Below are positions 16,473 through 22,972 of a DNA stretch of 22,972 nucleotides, one piece after another; positions within the stretch are counted from its first letter, which is position 1; each line of letters starts with the position of its first letter. The notes below the pieces were generated by a model that saw only the letters and a list, made by a program, of their open reading frames with translations, searched no databases and had not been told where the DNA came from. A program made the translations under genes and the position numbers. This DNA comes from CAYGZQ01 sp964354375 [NCBI: uncultured Planctomycetota bacterium] (GTDB lineage Bacteria > JAJVIF01 > JAPKYR01). The stretch spans positions 1 through 22,972 of the forward strand of contig CAYGZQ010000007.1 of assembly GCA_964354375.1 (NCBI GenBank), given 5' to 3'.

Positions 16473-17264
16473 ATGGGCAAGGCAATCTCCCATCAGCTGA
16501 CTCTGGGCCCATGCAAGCTCAGCGTAGATGTCGTTCTCTCGCAGCCCGTTTTCGAATTCACCGATTACTCAACCGACATCACGTGGCTGTCGGGACGGGT
16601 GTTTCTTGTCGCTGCCGGGGTGGAGGGATCCCGACTCTCCCGCATCTCGATACAGTACGCCACCATCGATGTGACGCGGGACAGCATAATGCTCTCAGGG
16701 AATATTGACTCCATCGAGGTCGGTCTTCATTTCACGTTGAGCGACACCCCGGTTCGTCTCGACCTCTCGGTCAGCCTTTCGAAGCCGATCCGATGTCCCG
16801 ACGACTACCTGGTCTTTCGCCTGGGCCCGACATGGACGCCCCCGGAGTCGTGGTGGAAATACTGGTCATACTGGCGCATGGTGAAATTGACGGACGAGAC
16901 CGATCAGAGCGACGAGCTCCCCGGATTAACTGGCGAGAAGTTCAGTTCCGTGCTGGAACGTCTGGCGAAGGACGGGAGGCATATTGCCGGAATGCCGGCG
17001 ACTGCGGATGAGGAGGTCGACGCGACCGGCTGGATATTCAGCGACGAGCGCAGGTTTCTGATAATGCTGAGAGAGCCCGGCGATGAGAGTGCGATTTGCC
17101 CGCTCGATCTGTTGCTTCACCATAGACCGCCGACGTTCATCATGGGAGGCGTCGGACCGAACGAGTCGCATGCATCAACGGTTTTCATCCCCGGAAAGGG
17201 CGGCTGGACCGAGGCATTCGATCTGTACCGTCGCTATCTTTCGACCGGTAGCGCGGATGACTGA
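16473..17264 (+). CDS. Hypothetical protein at the end of the sugar-nucleotide operon
   Basis: 263 residues, not recognised. It has no signal peptide or membrane segment. The first half is dominated by alternating hydrophobic strands (KLSVDVVLSQPVFEF, GRVFLVAAGV, VGLHFTLSDTPVRLDLSVSLS), suggesting a beta-sandwich. A tryptophan-rich segment PPESWWKYWSYWRM lies in the middle, and the end is TEAFDLYRRYLS. Such an aromatic beta-rich layout would fit a carbohydrate-binding or sugar-active protein, but this is inference. The start is preceded by GGGGAGA at good spacing. It follows the WbpA-like gene by 12 bases and its codon use looks like that of its neighbours, so it is probably a real member of the glycan operon. 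Confidence 0.75.
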   Translation: MGKAISHQLTLGPCKLSVDVVLSQPVFEFTDYSTDITWLSGRVFLVAAGVEGSRLSRISIQYATIDVTRDSIMLSGNIDSIEVGLHFTLSDTPVRLDLSVSLSKPIRCPDDYLVFRLGPTWTPPESWWKYWSYWRMVKLTDETDQSDELPGLTGEKFSSVLERLAKDGRHIAGMPATADEEVDATGWIFSDERRFLIMLREPGDESAICPLDLLLHHRPPTFIMGGVGPNESHASTVFIPGKGGWTEAFDLYRRYLSTGSADD

Positions 17265-17280
17265 CCCGCATCAGTTCATT

Positions 17281-17422
17281 GTGGCGCCCGTATGCCCGCT
17301 CTGGCTCTTCGTGGCGCCCATATGCCCGCTCTGGCTCTTTGTGGCGCCCATATGCCCGCTCTGGCTCTTTGTGGCGCCCATATGCCCGCTCTTGCTCTTG
17401 TGGCGCCCATATGCCCGCTCTT
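17281..17422 (+). repeat. Tandem array of a 30-bp repeat, five copies
   Basis: Units begin at 17281, 17311, 17341, 17371 and 17400. Each starts GTGGCGCCCATATGCCCGCT; the remainder is CTGGCTCTTT with small changes. Copy 1 differs by a G in CCCGTAT, copy 4 is 29 bases long, and copy 5 is cut short after GCTCTT where it runs into a hairpin. Units 2 and 3 are identical, which implies recent duplication. Each unit carries the palindromes GGCGCC and CATATG. There are no unique spacers, so it is not a CRISPR array. It lies between two convergent genes. Confidence 0.9.
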
Positions 17423-17439
17423 GCGGGCAGATGGGTGCC
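17402..17439. terminator. Strong hairpin formed by the last repeat copy; possible bidirectional stop signal
   Basis: The left arm 17402-17418 is the first part of the repeat unit. The right arm 17423-17439 is its reverse complement with one mismatch (A opposite G) and one G-T pair, giving a 17-position stem around a four-base TCTT loop. No T-tract follows, so factor-independent termination is not typical, but the position between convergent genes suits a transcription barrier. Only the last array copy has the right arm. Confidence 0.5.
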
Positions 17440-17481
17440 TCATCTTACGGACAATCCCTCTCTACGACATAATCTGCGGAA

Positions 17482-19716
17482 CTACAGCCAGTCCGCGACC
17501 AGTACGTGAAGCCCATCCTGATCGTCGATGAAACTCATGTCCCCCGCTCCGGGCTGGAAGCTCGTGTAGGCCGGGTTGAACGTCTGGCTGACCCCGTCAG
17601 TGATCGCGTAGCACTCGTTCGGAATCGAGAAAAGCTGGTTTGTCGTCGACGTGTCCAGCCTTTCGATCGTGCTTCCCAGCGCGTCGAGTATGTCGTTCCC
17701 CCACTGGATCTGCAGGCCCGAATCGTTGTATTCCTGCGTGAGGACGATTCTTCCGCCGTCAACGAGGAATGCCTTCAGTGTGTCGAATTCCTCCTGGCTG
17801 AAGAACGCCGCGGGATTCTGCCCCGGCAGGCAGATGAAAATGATGCGGCATCCCGTCGTGTCGATGGGCTCCTCGTTCGTGTCCACAAGAGTAAAGCCCT
17901 CGCCCTCGACAATCCCCTTGATCTTGTCATTGATGGGCGAATTGTTGTGAGTTCCGCCGTGACCCGTGTAGTACTTGACTATCGTGTTCTGCGAATTGGG
18001 TCCGCCCAGGTCGAAGTTGATGATGTTGCGGAACAGCTGCGTATTGTCCGCCTGCTCCACGTAGCCGTCCACGAAGATGTTCCCGTCGCCGGTGCAGAGA
18101 AGATTCGGGCCCTTGGCGCACGGGTCATCGGCGAGAACATTGATTATCAGTGGAGTATCCAGATTGTCGGACGCGCCATCGTCATCGGTCACTCTCAACT
18201 GGACCTCGTATGTCCCCGGATCGTTGAACACATGCGGCACGATGTCGGGTGTGACGATCGAGTATTCATACGAGCCGTCATTTTCGATGTCCCACTCGTA
18301 CGAGACAATGAACCCGTCTGGATCGAAGGAAAGCGACGGATCCAGATTCACCTGGAGCGGTGGATATCCCTCGACGGGATTGGTCATAGACGCGTCTGCG
18401 ACCGGCGGCAGATTCTGCTGAGGCGCAAAGGGACTTATCTGTGCCTCCCAGACCGTGAAAGCGGCAAGGATCGCGCTCTCGGGGTAATCGAACCCGGTCA
18501 CGTCAGGAAGCTGCACCGAATAGTCCGTCGGGCTCGCGCTCGTGACGATTATGAGAAGATATTGTCCGAAGACATCGTCGGGAGTGACGTTGGCGATCGT
18601 GCACTGCGCCAGAGTCATCGATGGATTCATCGGCTCATACGCTATCAGGCCTGTGTCCATCAGATTCACGACACCATCGAACAGTGTCGGCGATTCCGCG
18701 TACACGCCGCCGATCTGGCTTACCGGACCGTCCATGCTGCCGATCCCCTGCCAGTCGGTTATCTGCAGGTCGAAGACAAGATCGCCGCCGTATGTCGATT
18801 CGTCCTCGTAATATGCCCAGCTTCCATCGTCGCTCACCGATATCTGGACCGCCTCGGCGCGATTCGCGGTCAGGGGAAAATCCTCGGTCGGAGCGGGAGG
18901 CGGATACTGACCGTTCGGACCCCAGTAGCTCGATGTTATCGCGTACTTGAATCGATAGTCGGGTTTGGGGCCGTTGGACGGGAACTGGATGATGTATCGC
19001 CTGATGTTGACACCGGGATCGACCGTATCGAAGCTTCCGCGATCGGTCATCGAGAGATGTTCGAGGTCGAAGGGATCCTCCGCTTCGAGACCGTCGGCGA
19101 AATATTTGAACGGATTCAAAGTGCAGGTCGACATGAACGGATGCACGGCCTTGTTGCCCTCGGTGTAACCGAAAATGGTGTTGTAGGTCGTGAACTCGAC
19201 CTGGTTCCACCATCGCGTGTAACCATCGGGGTTGAGGAGCCTTGCCTGGCTCTCCGACGGCCACGCCAGAGCGGGATCCCACGAACTTGTGTACCCGCCC
19301 TCCGCAGGCATGAAGACACCCATCACGTCGAAGCCCCGGAGATTCGTCGCGGGAAACGGATGCTTGATCCTGACGTCCAGAACGACATAGCCGGTCGCGA
19401 AATCGGTCCCCGGCTCTATGGAGATCGTCAGAAGGTCGATCGGTGCGAGCGGCGGCTGCAGGAATTTCGTAACGTTCGCCTCGAAAGTCGCGCCGCGGAT
19501 CGGCACAATCTCGACCGACTCGCTCAAAGGATCAACGGCGATGTCATACAAGCCCCAGCAGAACTCACCTGATCGCGATTGCGGATCGACCGCGCCCGAC
19601 ACAGCCGGGCCCGGGGAACCGGGGGCGATCGGCGTGCCCGTCCCGCCGCATCCGGCCAGAGTGAACAAAAGAAACCCCGCAATAAGCGTCACTGGGAAGA
19701 TGTAACCGCTGCGCAT
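17482..19716 (-). CDS. PKD-domain lipoprotein with C-terminal glutamine-amidotransferase-like module
   Basis: 744 residues from the ATG at 19716, fixed by GGAGG on the coding strand (19723-19727) 6 bases upstream. The signal peptide MRSGYIFPVTLIAGFLLFTLAGC ends in lipobox LAGC (C23), so it is a lipoprotein. Residues about 50-430 are a region shared with the divergent lipoprotein at 19934-22474: WGLYDIAVDP, FLQPPL, HPFP, GFDVMGVF, LLNPDGYTRWWNQVEFT, NPFKYFADGL and FPLTANRAE. A PKD domain follows at about 434-528 (SFDPDGFIVSYEWDIENDGSYEY, GTYEVQLRVTDDDG). Residues from about 530 contain YYTGHGGTHN and an alpha/beta stretch SQEEFDTLKAFLVDGGRIVLTQE that resembles GATase1-like/DUF4350 folds. No catalytic triad could be assigned. 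Function unknown; surface or periplasmic location is likely. Confidence 0.85.
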   Translation of the reverse strand: MRSGYIFPVTLIAGFLLFTLAGCGGTGTPIAPGSPGPAVSGAVDPQSRSGEFCWGLYDIAVDPLSESVEIVPIRGATFEANVTKFLQPPLAPIDLLTISIEPGTDFATGYVVLDVRIKHPFPATNLRGFDVMGVFMPAEGGYTSSWDPALAWPSESQARLLNPDGYTRWWNQVEFTTYNTIFGYTEGNKAVHPFMSTCTLNPFKYFADGLEAEDPFDLEHLSMTDRGSFDTVDPGVNIRRYIIQFPSNGPKPDYRFKYAITSSYWGPNGQYPPPAPTEDFPLTANRAEAVQISVSDDGSWAYYEDESTYGGDLVFDLQITDWQGIGSMDGPVSQIGGVYAESPTLFDGVVNLMDTGLIAYEPMNPSMTLAQCTIANVTPDDVFGQYLLIIVTSASPTDYSVQLPDVTGFDYPESAILAAFTVWEAQISPFAPQQNLPPVADASMTNPVEGYPPLQVNLDPSLSFDPDGFIVSYEWDIENDGSYEYSIVTPDIVPHVFNDPGTYEVQLRVTDDDGASDNLDTPLIINVLADDPCAKGPNLLCTGDGNIFVDGYVEQADNTQLFRNIINFDLGGPNSQNTIVKYYTGHGGTHNNSPINDKIKGIVEGEGFTLVDTNEEPIDTTGCRIIFICLPGQNPAAFFSQEEFDTLKAFLVDGGRIVLTQEYNDSGLQIQWGNDILDALGSTIERLDTSTTNQLFSIPNECYAITDGVSQTFNPAYTSFQPGAGDMSFIDDQDGLHVLVADWL

Positions 19717-19747
19717 GGAAAGCCTCCGTGAATGCCCTGGTGCATAC

Positions 19748-19776
19748 AGATTACAGCCTATTTTCGCTGCCCGCAA
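19748..19776 (-). promoter_or_regulatory. Promoter of the minus-strand lipoprotein gene
   Basis: On the minus strand TTGCGG (19776-19771) and TAATCT (19753-19748) are separated by 17 bases. Transcription would start near 19741, leaving a leader of about 25 bases that includes the GGAGG ribosome-binding site. Confidence 0.45.
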
Positions 19777-19850
19777 TTATTGGATGCCGGAATCTCGATT
19801 AATCATATGAATGGACCGAGCAAGCCCCCCGACATTCGGCGCTTTTGGCC

Positions 19851-19878
19851 TTGTTTTGTCGCTAATTTACTATAGAAT
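19851..19878 (+). promoter_or_regulatory. Promoter of the plus-strand lipoprotein gene
   Basis: TTGTTT at 19851-19856 and TAGAAT at 19873-19878 are separated by 16 bases, in an AT-rich stretch that contrasts with the surrounding GC-rich DNA. A TATAGA overlapping at 19871 is an alternative -10. The leader would be about 50 bases and contains GGAGG at 19921-19925. Confidence 0.45.
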
Positions 19879-19933
19879 TGAAACGAAAAAGCCTCTCATT
19901 TTATACAGGCCGAAAAGTACGGAGGTTGGTCAA

Positions 19934-22474
19934 ATGCCAGGTCGGTGCCTCTTCGCCACTCTCATTCTGTGCGCTCTTCTCGCCCTTTCAGCATGCGCAT
20001 CCGGTGGGAATCCCATCGCCCCGTCTCCCGCCGACGCCAACTGCGACAGGATCGCGTCCGCTCAGCTCTGGGGATACTGGGACGTGACAATCGACCCATC
20101 GAACGGGTCGGTCGAGATCATTCCTCTGCGATCAGCGCAGTTCGCGGCCAACGTGACCGTGTTTCTCCAGCCGCCGCTGGGTTCGACCGCAAACATGGGA
20201 ATCAAGGTCATCGATATAAGCCAATTCCTCACGGAGGGCCTTATCGATGTGGACGTGACCCTGCATCATCCGTTTCCCGGACTGGACATGTACACCGGCT
20301 TCGATGTCATGGGGGTTTTCATCCACAACGGCGACAAGGCCGGGGTCTATGACACGACAGTCAACCGCGCGACCGGCGACGGCACTGCGCTTCTTCTGAA
20401 CGCCGATGGATACACGCGATGGTACAATCCCGTGGAATTCACCGCGCATAACATCGTCGGGTTCGTGGAGGGCGCCCTGGGCACAAAGGGAGCCAACTTC
20501 AGCGCGACCGTGAATCCATACAAGTACTTTTGCGACGGGCTGAGCGAAGAGGATAACCTCACGGCATTCCTGCACGATCCGGCCAATGTCGCCCGACGCG
20601 GTACGTTCACTCCGACGGTCAACAAGCGACGGTACGAGCTCAAGTTCCCTATGGTCGGCGGTTCCCCCGAGCTGAAATTCCAGTATGCGGTGGTCGCCAA
20701 CTGGGAGCCTCCGCAGGGTGAGCTGCCCTGGGACATCCCCGGCGACTTTCCCATCTCGGCGAATCGCGCCGAGCCGTTCCACCTGGATGTAACCGACAAC
20801 GGAAGCAGCCTCTGGTACAAAGACAGCGCCGGAGGCGGAATCGCAAGGTTCCGTGCCGAGCTTTTCGACTGGGGCGTGCTCGCAAACCCGCAAGGCATCG
20901 TTGGCGAAATCAGCAAGATCATTTTGGAATCGGACGACGTGACCATTCCGGGCGGCTACCTGACCATGACTCCATCGGAGTTCTTCGCAACCGCCGATCC
21001 GGGCACCGACGTTTCAAGCGTTGCAACGGTGGAGATCGAGGGATTCGAGCCGCTTCATTCCGGCGAGGCTCAATTCCTGATCACGATCGAGAGCTCTGCG
21101 CCGACAACGTACGACCAGGGCTTCTCCGTTCCCGTACCCGACGCGCCGCTGGCGAGCTACTCTCTCTTCACCCTGCCGGTTCTCGATGAGAATCCCTGCG
21201 TGCCGCCGGTCGTGTCGCTTGTCGCGCCGGACACCGGCCTTGCGAGCCATGACATCGAATTCGACGCCACCGGAACCACGGGCACACCCCCGCTCACTTT
21301 CCAATGGGACTGGGACGGCGACGGGACATACGATGAGGATACCGACACAGGCCTCGTCGCTCACGAATTCCCTCCCGGAGTGTGGAATGTCGGGCTCAGA
21401 GTGTCAAATGCATGCGGCGAGGATGTCCTGACACCGCCTCACCAGATCACTATTACGTGTCCCGATGAGGTCTACGACACTCTCCTCGGGGTCGTGAACT
21501 GCCAGGGGAATTTCACGAATCTGAGACAGGACGGCACCGCATTTCTCCCCGACGGACGTATCCTCGTCAAGGCAGCAGATCAGCTCGTGGCCTACGAGGT
21601 CACCACTCCCGGCAATATCGCGGGACAGGTGATTATCAGCGACATGGCGAACGCGGGAACTACCCCCGGAGGCTACCCCCACTATCTGGGGAACCTTGAC
21701 TACGACGAAGCCCTCAGCCGACTGGTTTACTCAACTTTGTACGGTGACAACGAACGAGTGACGGTGTATGAATCCAACGGGACATACGTGACGGATTTCG
21801 TGGTCCCCGGAACCGGCGGGGAAATCGACGGCATAGACACCGACAGCGACGGCAGCATCTGGTGCGTCTACCATACGCCCGGCGGCGCAACAGGCACCAA
21901 CACTCTCACACACTGGGACTGGAATTCGGGCACCGGCCACTACGAGCAGGTTGCCGCCGACACTTTTGACTGCACCTTCGTCGCAGGCGGCGCGAGAGGC
22001 ATCTATGACATCGCCGTGATTCCTGAAGCCCAGCGGCTCTATATTCTCCACCAGGACGCCTACCCGTGGCAGGGCGCGGTCTATGTCATTGACATCTCGA
22101 CCTCGCCTCCCACCCATATGTCATCGTTGTCCAAGAACCAGATTTTCTCCTGGGGGAACTACGATCATGCGGCCTCGATCTCCGACTTCAACAAGTGGGA
22201 GGGCGCGTCAATAGAAGTCGACCACGGCGATGGCACGGCTGAGACTTGCCGCCTGATCGTCCAGATGTGTTTCCAGACAAACGGGAACGGCATAGGTTTT
22301 ATGAAATTCGATGCCGATCTGAACGAGCTCGACCACTATCGCATAGCTGGAACAAGGCTCGAATCGGCGGCGATACGTCCCGGCGACAGTCTGTCCGACA
22401 GGCTTCTCGTGATGCCGACATGGTCTCTTGATGTATGCAATCTGTACGTCTACAGCGCGCCTGCCGGATGGTAG
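19934..22474 (+). CDS. PKD-domain lipoprotein, paralogue of the divergent gene, with C-terminal beta-propeller-like module
   Basis: 846 residues from the ATG at 19934, preceded by GGAGG at 19921-19925; an upstream in-frame ATG at 19811 would bury the signal peptide and overlaps the promoter. The signal sequence MPGRCLFATLILCALLALSAC ends in lipobox LSAC (C21). Residues about 35-415 are homologous to the divergent lipoprotein: WGYWDVTIDP, FLQPPLG, HPFPG, GFDVMGVF, LLNADGYTRWYNPVEFT, NPYKYFCDGLSEED, FPISANRAEPF. A PKD-like domain at about 419-507 contains FQWDWDGDGTYDED and GVWNVGLRVSNACGED. The remaining 340 residues are repetitive beta strands (AFLPDGRILVKAADQLVAYEV, LDYDEALSRLVYSTLY, GIDTDSDGSIWCVYH, IYDIAVIPEAQRLYILH) as in NHL or WD-like propellers. 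Role unknown; probably envelope-anchored. Confidence 0.87.
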   Translation: MPGRCLFATLILCALLALSACASGGNPIAPSPADANCDRIASAQLWGYWDVTIDPSNGSVEIIPLRSAQFAANVTVFLQPPLGSTANMGIKVIDISQFLTEGLIDVDVTLHHPFPGLDMYTGFDVMGVFIHNGDKAGVYDTTVNRATGDGTALLLNADGYTRWYNPVEFTAHNIVGFVEGALGTKGANFSATVNPYKYFCDGLSEEDNLTAFLHDPANVARRGTFTPTVNKRRYELKFPMVGGSPELKFQYAVVANWEPPQGELPWDIPGDFPISANRAEPFHLDVTDNGSSLWYKDSAGGGIARFRAELFDWGVLANPQGIVGEISKIILESDDVTIPGGYLTMTPSEFFATADPGTDVSSVATVEIEGFEPLHSGEAQFLITIESSAPTTYDQGFSVPVPDAPLASYSLFTLPVLDENPCVPPVVSLVAPDTGLASHDIEFDATGTTGTPPLTFQWDWDGDGTYDEDTDTGLVAHEFPPGVWNVGLRVSNACGEDVLTPPHQITITCPDEVYDTLLGVVNCQGNFTNLRQDGTAFLPDGRILVKAADQLVAYEVTTPGNIAGQVIISDMANAGTTPGGYPHYLGNLDYDEALSRLVYSTLYGDNERVTVYESNGTYVTDFVVPGTGGEIDGIDTDSDGSIWCVYHTPGGATGTNTLTHWDWNSGTGHYEQVAADTFDCTFVAGGARGIYDIAVIPEAQRLYILHQDAYPWQGAVYVIDISTSPPTHMSSLSKNQIFSWGNYDHAASISDFNKWEGASIEVDHGDGTAETCRLIVQMCFQTNGNGIGFMKFDADLNELDHYRIAGTRLESAAIRPGDSLSDRLLVMPTWSLDVCNLYVYSAPAGW

Positions 22475-22522
22475 CGTGGACCCGGTTCTGACCACCCCCT
22501 ATCGCAAGTTCATCCATGGACC

Positions 22523-22552
22523 TTGCGCAGTGAGTGTATTGTGTGGTATAAA
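22523..22552 (+). promoter_or_regulatory. Promoter of rpmB
   Basis: TTGCGC at 22523-22528 and TATAAA at 22547-22552 are separated by 18 bases. The -35 hexamer is identical to that proposed for the asnB-like gene. The start would fall near 22559, about 30 bases before the ATG, with GAGGCGAGG (22573-ish) as ribosome-binding region. Confidence 0.5.
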
Positions 22553-22588
22553 TCTCCGGCCTTGGTTTCTGCGAGGCGAGGTTTTGTT

Positions 22589-22783
22589 ATGAGTAGAGTC
22601 TGTTCGATTACAGGAAAGCGGCCGAGCACCGGCAACCAGATCAGCCACTCCCAGCGCCACACGAAGCGGCGATGGATTCCGAACGTGAAGAAGAAGAAGA
22701 TCATGGTCGACGGCAGGCCGGTCAAGATCAAGTTGAGCATGCGCGCTCTGCGCACGCTGGAGAAGAAGGGTCTTCTGAAGTAG
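22589..22783 (+). CDS. rpmB: 50S ribosomal protein bL28
   Basis: 64 residues, usual length for short bL28 proteins. It starts MSRVCSITGKRPSTGNQISHS and continues with the basic HTKRRWIPNVKKKKI and the closing LSMRALRTLEKKGLLK, which are standard for bL28. Only one cysteine is present, so the zinc-binding C+ form is unlikely. The ATG at 22589 is chosen because the family always starts at MSRxC; a longer open frame begins at 22523 but overlaps the promoter. The gene is monocistronic: its own promoter upstream and an intrinsic terminator 30 bases downstream. Confidence 0.97.
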   Translation: MSRVCSITGKRPSTGNQISHSQRHTKRRWIPNVKKKKIMVDGRPVKIKLSMRALRTLEKKGLLK

Positions 22784-22813
22784 CGTGTATCTCAAAGCCC
22801 AGCAGGTTGATTC

Positions 22814-22844
22814 AACCGGGTCGCAAAACCCGGTTTTTTCTTTT
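22814..22844 (+). terminator. Intrinsic terminator of rpmB
   Basis: AACCGGGT and ACCCGGTT form a perfect 8-bp stem around a CGCAAA loop, followed by TTTTCTTTT. This is a textbook factor-independent terminator 30 bases after the rpmB stop codon. Confidence 0.9.
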
Positions 22845-22846
22845 GT

Positions 22847-22893
22847 CCGGTAGCTGCTACCTTTTTCGTCTTCGAAAAAGTAGCTGCTACCGG
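22847..22893. repeat. Long inverted repeat after the rpmB terminator
   Basis: Arms 22847-22868 and 22873-22893 pair over about 21 positions with one mismatch and one bulged base around a TCTT loop. Both arms also contain the same near-palindrome GTAGCTGCTAC, so the element is at once inverted and directly repeated at 30-base distance. No T-tract follows. It could be a second, read-through stop or a non-coding repeat element. Confidence 0.75.
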
Positions 22894-22913
22894 AGATGCA
22901 ATGCCCCCCTGAA

Positions 22914-22935
22914 GTCCCCCCCCCAAGGGGGGGAC
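22914..22935. repeat. C-tract/G-tract inverted repeat
   Basis: GTCCCCCCC (22914-22922) is the reverse complement of GGGGGGGAC (22927-22935), separated by CCAA. Together with the preceding CCCCCCTGAA it resembles the widespread bacterial intergenic hairpins of the type CCCCCTNAATCCCCC...GGGGGAC. No gene is visible from here to the window end. Confidence 0.6.
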
Positions 22936-22972
22936 GGCTAAGAGACCGACTTGATTACATGCCTGTGTGCCC

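Noticed and set aside
17281-17422. CRISPR array
   Set aside because: Repeats are directly adjacent with no spacers, and no cas genes are nearby.
17506-19572. 688-codon open frame on the plus strand opposite the minus-strand lipoprotein gene
   Set aside because: It has no Shine-Dalgarno, no recognisable domain and an arginine/valine-rich composition typical of the antisense of a high-GC gene. The minus-strand frame has a signal peptide, lipobox, PKD domain and a paralogue.
19811-19933. N-terminal extension of the plus-strand lipoprotein
   Set aside because: It would place 41 residues before a perfect lipoprotein signal peptide and overlap the likely promoter; the GGAGG at 19921-19925 supports the ATG at 19934.

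Overview
The window is a chromosomal stretch of a high-GC (about 60% by eye), Gram-negative-type bacterium. Evidence for an outer membrane is a Wza-like polysaccharide export protein and two lipoproteins with clear lipoboxes. The phylum cannot be fixed from sequence alone. The large PKD-domain lipoproteins and sparse, short intergenic regions would fit an uncultivated lineage. No rRNA, tRNA, insertion sequence or CRISPR array was found, and no gene-free stretch exceeds 300 bases.

Region 1 (1-10209, plus strand) is part of an exopolysaccharide or surface-glycan locus. In order it holds the 3' end of a probable CpsD/BY-kinase-like P-loop protein, a Wza/SLBB export protein, a WecC-type UDP-ManNAc dehydrogenase, a fused two-domain oxidoreductase, a 14-helix-type MFS transporter, a glutamine-dependent asparagine synthase-type amidotransferase and a Wzx-like flippase. 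No glycosyltransferase, polymerase or initiating sugar-phosphate transferase is inside the window, so the rest of the locus is presumably upstream or elsewhere.

Region 2 (10204-13895, minus strand) interrupts this direction. A nitrilase-superfamily amidohydrolase and a MoxR AAA+ ATPase are followed, 24 bases later, by a restriction-modification pair: a PD-(D/E)xK endonuclease and a beta-class TSPPY methyltransferase. The restriction-modification genes look lower in GC than their neighbours and are probably acquired.

Region 3 (14049-17264, plus strand) returns to sugar-nucleotide chemistry: an NDP-sugar epimerase/dehydratase, a WbpA-type UDP-GlcNAc 6-dehydrogenase and an unrecognised 263-residue protein. 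Together with region 1 this suggests a glycan containing N-acetylated aminouronic acids, perhaps carrying amide groups added by the AsnB-like enzyme.

Region 4 (17265-22474) starts with a five-copy, 30-bp tandem repeat ending in a strong hairpin between convergent genes. It is followed by two divergent lipoprotein genes that are clear paralogues over about 390 residues but carry different C-terminal modules (a glutamine-amidotransferase-like fold in one, a probable beta-propeller in the other). Region 5 (22475-22972) holds rpmB (ribosomal protein bL28), its intrinsic terminator, and two further inverted-repeat elements.

Recognisable sigma-70-like promoters (TTGCGN or CTGACA with TATAAT-like -10 boxes) precede many genes. 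In at least three cases the -10 box lies only 10-11 bases from the start codon and no Shine-Dalgarno is visible, which points to leaderless mRNAs.
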